Positions 50,759-57,986 of a stretch of 64,000 nucleotides of DNA are shown in pieces. Position 1 is the first letter of the stretch, and each line of letters begins with the position of its first letter. The stretch is from Bin87 sp965221295 (GTDB taxonomy: Bacteria; Chloroflexota; Dehalococcoidia; Lucifugimonadales; UBA3495), in NCBI GenBank assembly GCA_965221295.1, contig OZ244879.1, forward strand, positions 434,001-498,000, written 5' to 3'. A program made the position numbers and the translations under genes. The notes under the pieces were generated by a model. That model worked only from the letters and a program-made list of their open reading frames with translations. It ran no database searches and was not told where the DNA came from.

Positions 50759-52021
50759 TTGGCCACACTGCTGGGTGGGCGAGCGAGCGAAACGTTCGGC
50801 TCGTTCCGACACCGCGACTTCTCGCTGGTTTGGGTTTCGGCGAACATCGCCATGGTCGGCCGGCAGATGGAAATAATCGCCATTCTCTGGCTGGTGCTGG
50901 AGCTGACAAATAACGCCGTACTAGTGGGGCTGGCCGGCGCCGCTCCCCTGAGTCTTGCGTTCCTGTCCGTGTTCGCCGGCGCGGTGGTGGACCGGATGCC
51001 GCGTCGCCTGCTGCTTGCTGCCATGCAGTTCATCGCCGGAGCGCTGGCGCTCGTCCTGATGGCGCTGCTGGTGATGGACGCGCTGAAGGTGTGGATGATT
51101 TTCGTGGTGATCATGGGCGGCGGAGTGTTCCGCACCTTTGAATTGCCGGTCACCAACGCCTTGCTGATCGACACGGTTTCTCGCCAACGTCTGACCAACG
51201 CGGTGGCGATGCTGGGATTCGGTCAGAACCTGACCCAGTTCGTCGGTCCGATAGTGGCGGGCTTCTTGTACGGCCCGCTGACTCCGGGAGGCCTGTTCAC
51301 CTTCATCGGCGCGCTTTATTTTGTCGGCGGGGCGCTGGCGTTGTTGGTGCGAACCCGCAACAGCGCCGTTGGAAACACGACCCCACGCCAGATCATCCTC
51401 GGCGTGGCGGCTGGTCTGCGGCACGTCTGGCAGCGCAAAGAGCTCTTCATGGCGCTGCTCATCGCCGCCATGTACAACGTTACGGGTTTTCCCTTCACCA
51501 CGGCGTTGATGCCCATCTTCGCCAGCGACACCCTGATGGGCGGAGTGCAGGCCCTGGGTCTGCTGAACGGAGCGATGGGCGCGGGCGCCGTGCTGGGCGC
51601 GCTGGTGGTGGCCGGCTTGGGCCGGGTGCGTCGGCAGGGCTGGTGGCTGGTTTGGGCGGTCAACGGCGGCTGGCACGGTTCGATGATCCTGTTCGCCATC
51701 GTAGTGATGACGCTGCCGGGGCTGATGCCCTATGGCGCGGTTCTGGCGGTCGCCATGGCGATCAAGGTACTCACCGGCATCGGCCGTTCGGTGTCGCTAG
51801 TGTTGGTGATGACGGTGCTGATGGGCAACTCTGATGCCGAGTTTCGAGGCCGCATGGGCGGGATGCGAGTCCTGGCCATCCAGGCTCATTTTCCGGCCAG
51901 CGCGCTGAATGGATGGATGGTAACGCAGATCGGAGCGCCGCTAACGGCGTTGTACTTGGGAATCGCCGGGTCGGTTGCAGTGTTCCTGTGCCTGCTATCG
52001 CGCCGCCTGCGGGAGGCGTGA
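50759..52021 (+). CDS. Major facilitator superfamily transporter
   Basis: A 420-aa polytopic membrane transporter with about 12 hydrophobic helices. Near the N-terminus it has the MFS_3-like pattern FRHRDFSLVWVSANIAMVGRQM and, after helix 2, the loop AGAVVDRMPRRLLL, the MFS motif A equivalent. Members of this group export drugs, siderophores or metabolites. The TTG at 50759 was chosen: it follows GGGAGGG by 9 bases and lies after the predicted promoter, while upstream codons of the open frame precede the promoter. Confidence 0.85.
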   Translation: MATLLGGRASETFGSFRHRDFSLVWVSANIAMVGRQMEIIAILWLVLELTNNAVLVGLAGAAPLSLAFLSVFAGAVVDRMPRRLLLAAMQFIAGALALVLMALLVMDALKVWMIFVVIMGGGVFRTFELPVTNALLIDTVSRQRLTNAVAMLGFGQNLTQFVGPIVAGFLYGPLTPGGLFTFIGALYFVGGALALLVRTRNSAVGNTTPRQIILGVAAGLRHVWQRKELFMALLIAAMYNVTGFPFTTALMPIFASDTLMGGVQALGLLNGAMGAGAVLGALVVAGLGRVRRQGWWLVWAVNGGWHGSMILFAIVVMTLPGLMPYGAVLAVAMAIKVLTGIGRSVSLVLVMTVLMGNSDAEFRGRMGGMRVLAIQAHFPASALNGWMVTQIGAPLTALYLGIAGSVAVFLCLLSRRLREA

Positions 52022-52073
52022 CTGCCCGGTTGAAGTGCGTCTTGAGGATTATGTTAGCAGCTCAACGCGGAAT

Positions 52074-52459
52074 CTAGTCGGGCGACGCTGAAAGTTCTTT
52101 TATCACGCGCCCTATGCCCTCGGGACTATCATATAGCGCGACGGTGAGTCCGCCGGGTCGGCCGTTGATGACGGTTGGTTGAGCAGATTCTGTATGAGGT
52201 TCTGAACGACGCCTACTTCATCAGGGCGGAGGTCCATTGGGCGGCCAATAGGGAAACGTTGTTCGTCCAAGAAATACTGCTATTGGTGGTCCAATTCATG
52301 CCATGGCATCCGATCAATAGACTCTACGGCAGGGCGCACCTGCCCCCAGTGGACGACGTTCCGCGTTCCGTTGTCGAGGATTTGGCACATTCTGTCCGAC
52401 GGGTATCCTTCCACAAATAGTCCGTGACTTATCGTCTGTACATGTTCAGCGATCGACAC
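52074..52459 (-). pseudogene. Possible decayed reading frame of unknown identity
   Basis: On the - strand a frame from GTG 52459 (SIAEHVQTISHG..) runs 59 codons to a TAG at 52280-52282. It then continues with protein-like sequence (QYFLDEQRFPIGRPMDLRP) and after a frame change near 52175 ends GGLTVALYDSPEGIGRV..SASPD and a stop at 52074. The residues look protein-like, but I do not recognise the family, so this may be a relic or chance. Confidence 0.3.
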
Positions 52460-52560
52460 TGTTACTTCTCTGCGCAGGCTTGAAATTGGTTGTGATTCTG
52501 TCCGCTTTTATTGCCAAGGTTTTGGACAGTCCGGCCATTGGAGATCATCTCACGCCGACG

Positions 52561-52680
52561 CTACGCCGCCATCCCCATCTCTCGCAGCCGCGCTACCAAG
52601 TATTCCTGCGGCCGGTCGCCCTTGACCCGGTTGCAGCGCGCGCAAAGCAGTTGAAGGTTATCGCGATGTGGTCGCTGCTC
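52561..52680 (-). pseudogene. C-terminal relic of an HNH-tailed DNA methyltransferase
   Basis: The - strand encodes HRDNLQLLCARCNRVKGDRP followed by EYLVARLREMGMAA and a stop at 52561. This is the Cys-containing HNH-like tail found at the C-terminus of certain site-specific N4/N6 DNA methyltransferases. A stop codon lies three codons before it, so only about 40 residues survive. The matching N-terminus is found at 53350-53418. Confidence 0.72.
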
Positions 52681-52714
52681 CTAACCAGACCGGCCTTGCT
52701 TTCCCTGTCTTTCC

Positions 52715-52846
52715 CTATTCTGTAGCGCGAATAGGCATCGGCACGGGGCGTTGCGCCAGTTGGAGGGCAAGCGCCTGGGCGCCGCTGCGGTAGTCGACCA
52801 GCGACGGCCGATTGTCGTTGTCTATGGTCAAGGGGTCAACTGTCAT
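52715..52846 (-). CDS. Tiny hypothetical ORF overlapping the DUF2283 gene
   Basis: A 43-aa frame (MTVDPLTIDNDNRPS..RATE) whose ATG overlaps the DUF2283 stop as ATGA, just as the DUF2283 gene overlaps the gene before it. The chain of overlaps is the only support. No family recognised; it may be a fragment of inserted or decayed DNA. Confidence 0.3.
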   Translation of the reverse strand: MTVDPLTIDNDNRPSLVDYRSGAQALALQLAQRPVPMPIRATE

Positions 52847-53055
52847 GGAGATGCAGAGCAAGCTGGGACTTGCTCGTAGGAAAACGCTGGGATAATCATG
52901 CGGTCGCTGGCATGTTCGATGGTCAGCGCGCAAAGGCGGCCTGCGGCGTCCAATTCCAGCAGCGTGTCCTCATCAAGATCGCGGGTCTCGTCGACCTCGG
53001 CCGGATACAGCTCGATGTACAATGTGTCAGTATCCGCAAAGTATTTGACGTTCAT
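52843..53055 (-). CDS. DUF2283-family protein, probable antitoxin
   Basis: A 70-aa acidic protein beginning MNVKYFADTDTLYIELYP, the DUF2283 hallmark, followed by DLDEDTLLELDAAGRLCALTIEHAS. DUF2283 proteins are often encoded next to DUF4258 proteins and are regarded as candidate antitoxins. Here the start overlaps the stop of the upstream DUF4258-like gene by ATGA, giving toxin-first order. Both sit between relics of a DNA methyltransferase gene. Confidence 0.8.
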   Translation of the reverse strand: MNVKYFADTDTLYIELYPAEVDETRDLDEDTLLELDAAGRLCALTIEHASDRMIIPAFSYEQVPACSASP

Positions 53056-53288
53056 GGCCTGAACCTCCGGTCAAAGAAAGCATTGTGGACCGTGATTCCA
53101 TCGGGCAGAAGAACCACCCGCAAATACCTACCGTTCATTTCCGAAATGGACGCCCACCGTCTGATGCGTCCGTCAGCTTGTACTACCTCCTTGACTGGTT
53201 GGTCAATCACCCGCTGGATCCATTCCAGTGCGATGTAGGAGCGGTCTGGGCGGTTATGCTGGGTCTGAAAATACGACGTAAACTGCAT
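53052..53288 (-). CDS. DUF4258-like small protein, probable toxin
   Basis: A 78-aa basic protein: SYIALEWIQRVIDQPVKE, then GRIRRWASISEMNGRYLRVVLLPDG and a final HNAFFDRRFRP. The helix plus beta-hairpin pattern with conserved Arg/His resembles DUF4258 and RelE-like small RNases. The pairing with DUF2283 supports a type II toxin-antitoxin module; activity is untested. A short AT-rich stretch upstream (CAGTAAACTACAATTG) may include the promoter. Confidence 0.7.
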   Translation of the reverse strand: MQFTSYFQTQHNRPDRSYIALEWIQRVIDQPVKEVVQADGRIRRWASISEMNGRYLRVVLLPDGITVHNAFFDRRFRP

Positions 53289-53349
53289 CGCAATTGTAGT
53301 TTACTGTAGTGGGTCTGATCTGGGGATGTGGGTTAGGGCTACACCGTAA

Positions 53350-53418
53350 CTACCCGCGCAGGATTTCCAGGTTGTCCCCCGTCCAGATGGTCCTATCAGC
53401 AAAATTCGGAGTCGTCAT
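53350..53418 (-). pseudogene. N-terminal relic of a DNA methyltransferase
   Basis: The - strand ATG at 53418 begins MTTPNFADRTIWTGDNLEIL, RG and then a stop. This 22-residue stretch is the characteristic start of site-specific DNA methyltransferases that continue with LNSESVDLIYLDPPF; here the gene ends abruptly. With the C-terminal relic at 52561-52680, in the same orientation, it marks a methyltransferase gene whose whole middle has been lost and replaced by the DUF4258/DUF2283 pair. Confidence 0.78.
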
Positions 53419-53701
53419 GGAATGATTCTAGCACGGCCGCGTGTTGACTTGCCGGTCGCCCGAACCTAGAATCGCCGCATTGCGTTGGAGAGTTGGCGCC
53501 AACAGAAACGGAAGTAACTCCAAGTTTCCGCCCGCCCGGGGGCAGCGCTTGGCGCTGTGTTATTTCAGGGCGGCGCTCTGGCTGCCCCAACCGCTGGGAG
53601 TTCATGTTCACGCCGCCTCCGCTGCGTCGGCGCGACGCTACCGGCTCGCCGGTGAAACCGCTGGCCACGTTCTGACGATCCGATTGCGTTGAGTTCGATT
53701 G

Positions 53702-54271
53702 ATGACCTTGCCTATCTTCTCCACACACGACCAGGCTGCCAACCGGAAAGCTTGGGCGGATTGGTTGCGCCGCTCCGATTGGTTCCGCCTGCCTTCCCCT
53801 GATGGCGAGGTCAAGGAAGTCGACTCTCCCTGGGATCTGGGCGTCAAGTTGGCATTTGATCTTTGGCCGTCCAGCCAGGACGCGATTGACAACGAAGATT
53901 ATGAATCGGAAGAGGCCGTAGAGGATGCGATCATACTCGGTTGCTACGGGGTTCGCGGCGACGGCGGGGCGATAGATCGTGAAGAGTTGCCAGAGCGCCT
54001 GCGCAACCAAATCCTGATGGCAGCCCGCGCCGCCCAAAGCGCTCTTCCCTACGCCAACGATGATGGAGACATAAACCGGGATTTCGTTGCGGACATGGTC
54101 CACGAGCGGGAATGGAATCTGGCCATCATCGGGGGTTGCCTAACTGCCATGTGGAAGTTTGATCCGTCGCCCATGCGCGGCGCAATCATGAGTCCGCGGG
54201 ACGTAGCCCGACTGGTTGCCGACATCCTGGACGCCGCGCCGCCGTCGCTGATCACCGGCTCCGGCCACTAG
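53702..54271 (+). CDS. Hypothetical cytoplasmic protein (189 aa)
   Basis: Not recognised. Soluble, acidic, rich in Asp, Ala and Trp: LPIFSTHDQAANRKAWADWL at the start, then DWFRLPSPDGEVKE, an acidic helix (YESEEAVEDAII) and a C-terminal helical region (MVHEREWNLAIIGGC). No metal or nucleotide motif seen. ATG 53702 was used; TTG 53699 is just before it. It stands alone downstream of the methyltransferase relic. Confidence 0.55.
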   Translation: MTLPIFSTHDQAANRKAWADWLRRSDWFRLPSPDGEVKEVDSPWDLGVKLAFDLWPSSQDAIDNEDYESEEAVEDAIILGCYGVRGDGGAIDREELPERLRNQILMAARAAQSALPYANDDGDINRDFVADMVHEREWNLAIIGGCLTAMWKFDPSPMRGAIMSPRDVARLVADILDAAPPSLITGSGH

Positions 54272-54296
54272 TCTGCGGCGGAACCAATGGGGAATC

Positions 54297-54305
54297 TGGT
54301 AAGAT
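54297..54305 (+). promoter_or_regulatory. Extended -10 promoter element for the first CoA-transferase
   Basis: TGGTAAGAT, 53 bases before the ATG at 54359. Confidence 0.42.
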
Positions 54306-54358
54306 TGCCGCGCATCTCGCGCGGCATTTGAATTTAGTTTCCCACCGGGGACACCCAT

Positions 54359-55630
54359 ATGATTGCAAACGACGACTACGGTTCGGGCCTCCTCGCCCCC
54401 TACCGAGTACTGGATCTCACCGACGGGCGGGGCCTGCTCTGCGGCAAGATCCTGGCCGACCTGGGCGCTGACGTGGTTCAGGTGGAACCGCCCGGAGGCA
54501 GCCCCGCGCGACGCATTGGGCCGTTCTATCAGGACCAGCCGGGACCGGAACGGAGCCTGTTCTGGTGGGCCAACTGCGCCAACAAGCGCGGCATCACGTT
54601 GGACATCGCCAAAACCGATGGGGCCACCTTGTTGCGTCGCCTGGTGGCCAACGCCGACTTTCTCATCGAGTCGGGCGATCCCGGACTGATGGCGTCCCTG
54701 GGCCTGGCCTATCCTGACCTGCTGGCCATCAACCCCAGGCTCGTCATGGTGTCCATCACGGCGTTCGGGCAGGACGGGCCGTACGCCGACTACCTCGCTT
54801 CCGACATCGTAGGCATGGCGTTGGGTGGGTTCATGCATTTGACTGGCGACGGCGACCGCCCGCCGCTGCGGGTCAGTATGCCCCAGTTCTACCAGCACGG
54901 CAGCGCCGCCGGAGCCGCCGCCGCCATGATCGCCCACACGCATCGCCAACTGACCGGCGAAGGCCAGCATGTGGACATATCCTGCCAGCAAGCGGTGGCG
55001 CGCACCCTGGCCCACGCGCCGCAGTACTGGGACCTGGAGCAAACCATCCTGCGTCGCATGGGGGCGTACCGGGAATCGGCCGGCGGCACGTTCACCCGCA
55101 TCAACTGGCCGTGCCGCGACGGCTACGTGAATTTCCAGCCCGGTGGCGGAACTGCAGGTGCGGCCCGCAGCGTCAGATCCCTGCTGGCGTGGATGACCGA
55201 AGAAGGCATGGGCAGCTCCGAACTGGACGCGGTGAACTGGGAGGAACTTGGCTACGGAACCGCCCGCGCCGAAATCATGGAGCAGACCGTTGCCGCTGTC
55301 GCCCCGTTTTTCATGTCCCACACCCGCAACGAACTGGCCGACGGCGCCCTGGAGCGGCGCATCCTGCTATTCCCGGTGGCGACGCCGTCGGACATCCTGG
55401 CCCACCGCCAATTGGCCGCCCGCGACTATTATGACCGCATCGAGATCCCCCACATCGGCGAGACGGTGACGTATCCCGGCCACTTTGTCAAAGACCTGCA
55501 AAATCCGCAAAGAGTCGGAGTGCGCCGGCCGGCGCCCCAGGTCGGGGAGCACAACCGGGAAATTCTAGGCGGCGAGTTGGGACTCAACGACCGGGATCTG
55601 GCCCGGTTGACGGAGTTGGGGGCGCTGTGA
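54359..55630 (+). CDS. CaiB/BaiF family III CoA-transferase
   Basis: A 423-aa family III CoA-transferase, which moves CoA between carboxylic acids through an aspartyl-CoA thioester. The opening YRVLDLTDGRGLLCGKILADLGADV is typical, and the nucleophilic Asp is in EGQHVDISCQQAVA, near residue 204. GGGGA lies about 8 bases before the ATG. A second family member follows 223 bases downstream; the two may be heteromeric or act on related acids. Substrate unknown. Confidence 0.9.
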   Translation: MIANDDYGSGLLAPYRVLDLTDGRGLLCGKILADLGADVVQVEPPGGSPARRIGPFYQDQPGPERSLFWWANCANKRGITLDIAKTDGATLLRRLVANADFLIESGDPGLMASLGLAYPDLLAINPRLVMVSITAFGQDGPYADYLASDIVGMALGGFMHLTGDGDRPPLRVSMPQFYQHGSAAGAAAAMIAHTHRQLTGEGQHVDISCQQAVARTLAHAPQYWDLEQTILRRMGAYRESAGGTFTRINWPCRDGYVNFQPGGGTAGAARSVRSLLAWMTEEGMGSSELDAVNWEELGYGTARAEIMEQTVAAVAPFFMSHTRNELADGALERRILLFPVATPSDILAHRQLAARDYYDRIEIPHIGETVTYPGHFVKDLQNPQRVGVRRPAPQVGEHNREILGGELGLNDRDLARLTELGAL

Positions 55631-55853
55631 GGTGGAGAGCGCCTTGCGACCTCGCGGTGGTGGACGCCTGATCTTGCGGGGATGCGGACGTTTTTTCGTC
55701 TCCATGAGAGTTGACCAAAATCGAGCGGTCCGCAATTGCGTGGCTCCCGGATCATTGGCGGGGAGTCGATGCGCGGCTCCGGGCGCGGCTACCACACGCA
55801 TCTACCGTTGACGGCCAGGCGAGGTCTTTCCACACCGTTTTGGAGTTGAACTG

Positions 55854-57089
55854 ATGGCGGGTTTGCCACTGGAAGGGTTGAAAGTACTCGATTTCTGTTG
55901 GGTTGCTGTCGGTCCCATGACCACCAAATACCTGTCGGAGTACGGCGCCACCGTGTTGCGGGTGGAATCGGCCAAGCGGCCCGAGACCCTGCGCCGGGCC
56001 GGGCCCTTCGCTGGCGGGCAGTCGGGCGTCAACCGCTCCGGATACTTCGCCAACTACAACGCCAACAAGTACGGCCTGTCCATAGACATGGGCCACCCGC
56101 AGGCGCCCGAGTTGATTCTGCGCATGGCGGAATGGGCCGATGTGGTGACGGAGAACTTCACGCCCGGCACGTTGGAACGATGGGGGCTGGGCTACGACGC
56201 GCTCAGCAGCGTCAACCCTCGCATCGTGCTGTTCAGCGCGTCCATGTTGGGCCGCGGCGGGCCGATGCAAACCCAACCAGGATTCGGAGCCGTGCTGTCA
56301 TCGCTGGCCGGCTACACCAACATCATCGGCTGGCCCGACCGCGGGCCAGTGAACCCCTACGGCGCGTACACCGACTTCGTTTGCCCCAAGTTCGCCGTGG
56401 CCGCCATCCTGGCCGCGGTGGATCGTCAACGCGCCACGGGAGTGGGCACGCATCTGGACATGTCGCAGCTGGAGACCAGTCTCCACTTCGGAGGGCCGAT
56501 GCTGTTGGACGCCGCCGTGAATGGCCGGGACCCGGAACTGGTAGGCAACCGGCATACTGCCGCATCGCCCCATGGCGCCTACCCGTGCGCCACCGACGCC
56601 AACGGGGAGGCCGACCGCTGGATCGCGATCGCCGCGTTCACCGACGAACAGTGGGCGGCGTTGCGCGACGAAATGGCCGCCGACGGCGTGGACGAGGCGC
56701 TATCTGGCGAGTTTAGATCATTTCGCGGCCGCAAGGCCCACGAGGACAAGCTGGACGATATGATCGCCGGCTGGACGATCCGCTACGACCGGCACGAATT
56801 GATGCGGCGCTTGCAGTCGGTCGGGACGCCGGCTGGCGTGGTGAATGACACGCGAGATCTATTCGAGGACGCCCAGCTGAAACACCGCAACCACTTCACC
56901 TGGTTGGATCACCCTGAGATGGGTCCATACGCCACCGACTACACGGAGTCCCACCTGTCGGCGACGCCGGGTCGGTTGGATCGGCCAGCCCCGTTGCTGG
57001 GCCAGGACACAGAGTACGCGCTGCGTGAAATTGTCGGCCTGAGCGAAGCGGAATACAGGGAGTTGAAGGCGTCCGGCGCGTTAGAGTGA
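55854..57089 (+). CDS. CaiB/BaiF family III CoA-transferase
   Basis: A 411-aa paralogue of the preceding gene. The start GLKVLDFCWVAVGPMTTKYLSEYGATV, RRAGPFAGG and the nucleophile region GTHLDMSQLETSLHF are clear family features. TGGAG lies 8 bases before the ATG. Sequence is well diverged from the first copy, so the two probably differ in substrate or are subunits of one enzyme. It converges with the PLD-type gene, 72 bases apart. Confidence 0.9.
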   Translation: MAGLPLEGLKVLDFCWVAVGPMTTKYLSEYGATVLRVESAKRPETLRRAGPFAGGQSGVNRSGYFANYNANKYGLSIDMGHPQAPELILRMAEWADVVTENFTPGTLERWGLGYDALSSVNPRIVLFSASMLGRGGPMQTQPGFGAVLSSLAGYTNIIGWPDRGPVNPYGAYTDFVCPKFAVAAILAAVDRQRATGVGTHLDMSQLETSLHFGGPMLLDAAVNGRDPELVGNRHTAASPHGAYPCATDANGEADRWIAIAAFTDEQWAALRDEMAADGVDEALSGEFRSFRGRKAHEDKLDDMIAGWTIRYDRHELMRRLQSVGTPAGVVNDTRDLFEDAQLKHRNHFTWLDHPEMGPYATDYTESHLSATPGRLDRPAPLLGQDTEYALREIVGLSEAEYRELKASGALE

Positions 57090-57161
57090 GGATGTGACCG
57101 AGATCACAGTAAAGACCATGCGGTCAGAAAATCGTGAGTCGCAACTCATACCGATAACCCG

Positions 57162-57980
57162 CTAGAGACTGATGGTCAGGCGGTATCGACCTCTCGAGGG
57201 AGATTCAATCAATCCGAAATCGCGTAGATATTGCAGTTGCTGCCTCAATTTGTCTCGCACCGTATGATTGTTGGGATATTGATCTGCGGCGGGCTCCCTG
57301 CAAACACTGTACAAATCTTCGACGCCAAACCCTGCCTCCGGCAGTTTTAGCGCTCCGGTCAGCGTCAGCCTCAACCAGCCCCTGAAGCCGGCGAGCAATT
57401 CTTCAGGATCCGATACTATGAATGACGACCGGTCGCCTGGGAAATCGTCGGGTTGATAGTTGGTTGCGTTAGCTGATGCGGCTGGATAGTTGGTGGCATC
57501 CAGCGCCGTTCTAAGCTCTATCAATGTCTTCTGCAGCGTTCTCTTGGGTTTGATGCTGGAACCAAACCCACTCAATACAGACCGGCTCAACTCCATTACA
57601 ACGCGTGGATTGCGAGTTGCCAAGCCGCATTCCAAATTCCGGTACATGCCTGAATGGGTAACGTTTGCGGAAGTAACCAACGCGGCGACATCGTCCATGA
57701 CGTAGACCTTGGCGTGAATGCCGCTCAGGGTCATTACGTCAACACCCTCCTGAGACAGCTGGCACAGAGCTTCCAAACTCGATGCTCGGACCGCAAAATC
57801 ACGAAAGTCGGTGCGGGTGATCAAGGTGCGCTTCACCCTGGTTGCCGCCATGCGGTTCAATTCCACCAACGGCTGACCTACGTAAGGGCAGCCTATCAAC
57901 AGTCTGGATTTGCACTGCCTGATGGCAGTCGCCAACCATTCAAACGTTGGGGTAGTAATGACGCTCCAATCTTGATCCAT
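57162..57980 (-). CDS. PLD-family nuclease-like protein with C-terminal winged helix
   Basis: A 272-aa protein. The N-terminal part has one HKD-type motif: HAKVYVMDD then TSANVTHSGMYRNLECGL, as in PLD-superfamily nucleases that dimerise to form the active site (for example the BfiI/NgoFVII types). The last about 70 residues (NNHTVRDKLRQQLQYLRDFG then LIESPSRGRYRL) resemble the winged helix found at the C-terminus of Dam-replacing and other restriction proteins. Together this suggests a sequence-specific nuclease, perhaps a restriction enzyme, but no intact methyltransferase is adjacent. The M16 gene ends 6 bases upstream. Confidence 0.72.
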   Translation of the reverse strand: MDQDWSVITTPTFEWLATAIRQCKSRLLIGCPYVGQPLVELNRMAATRVKRTLITRTDFRDFAVRASSLEALCQLSQEGVDVMTLSGIHAKVYVMDDVAALVTSANVTHSGMYRNLECGLATRNPRVVMELSRSVLSGFGSSIKPKRTLQKTLIELRTALDATNYPAASANATNYQPDDFPGDRSSFIVSDPEELLAGFRGWLRLTLTGALKLPEAGFGVEDLYSVCREPAADQYPNNHTVRDKLRQQLQYLRDFGLIESPSRGRYRLTISL

Positions 57981-57986
57981 GCTTGT

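Noticed and set aside
53441..53692. 83-residue + strand frame upstream of the 53702 gene
   Set aside because: No ribosome site or protein-like pattern; Arg/Ala composition is that of a chance frame in GC-rich DNA.
54140..55321. 393-residue - strand frame across the first CoA-transferase
   Set aside because: Shadow of a gene with an intact family III signature on the opposite strand.
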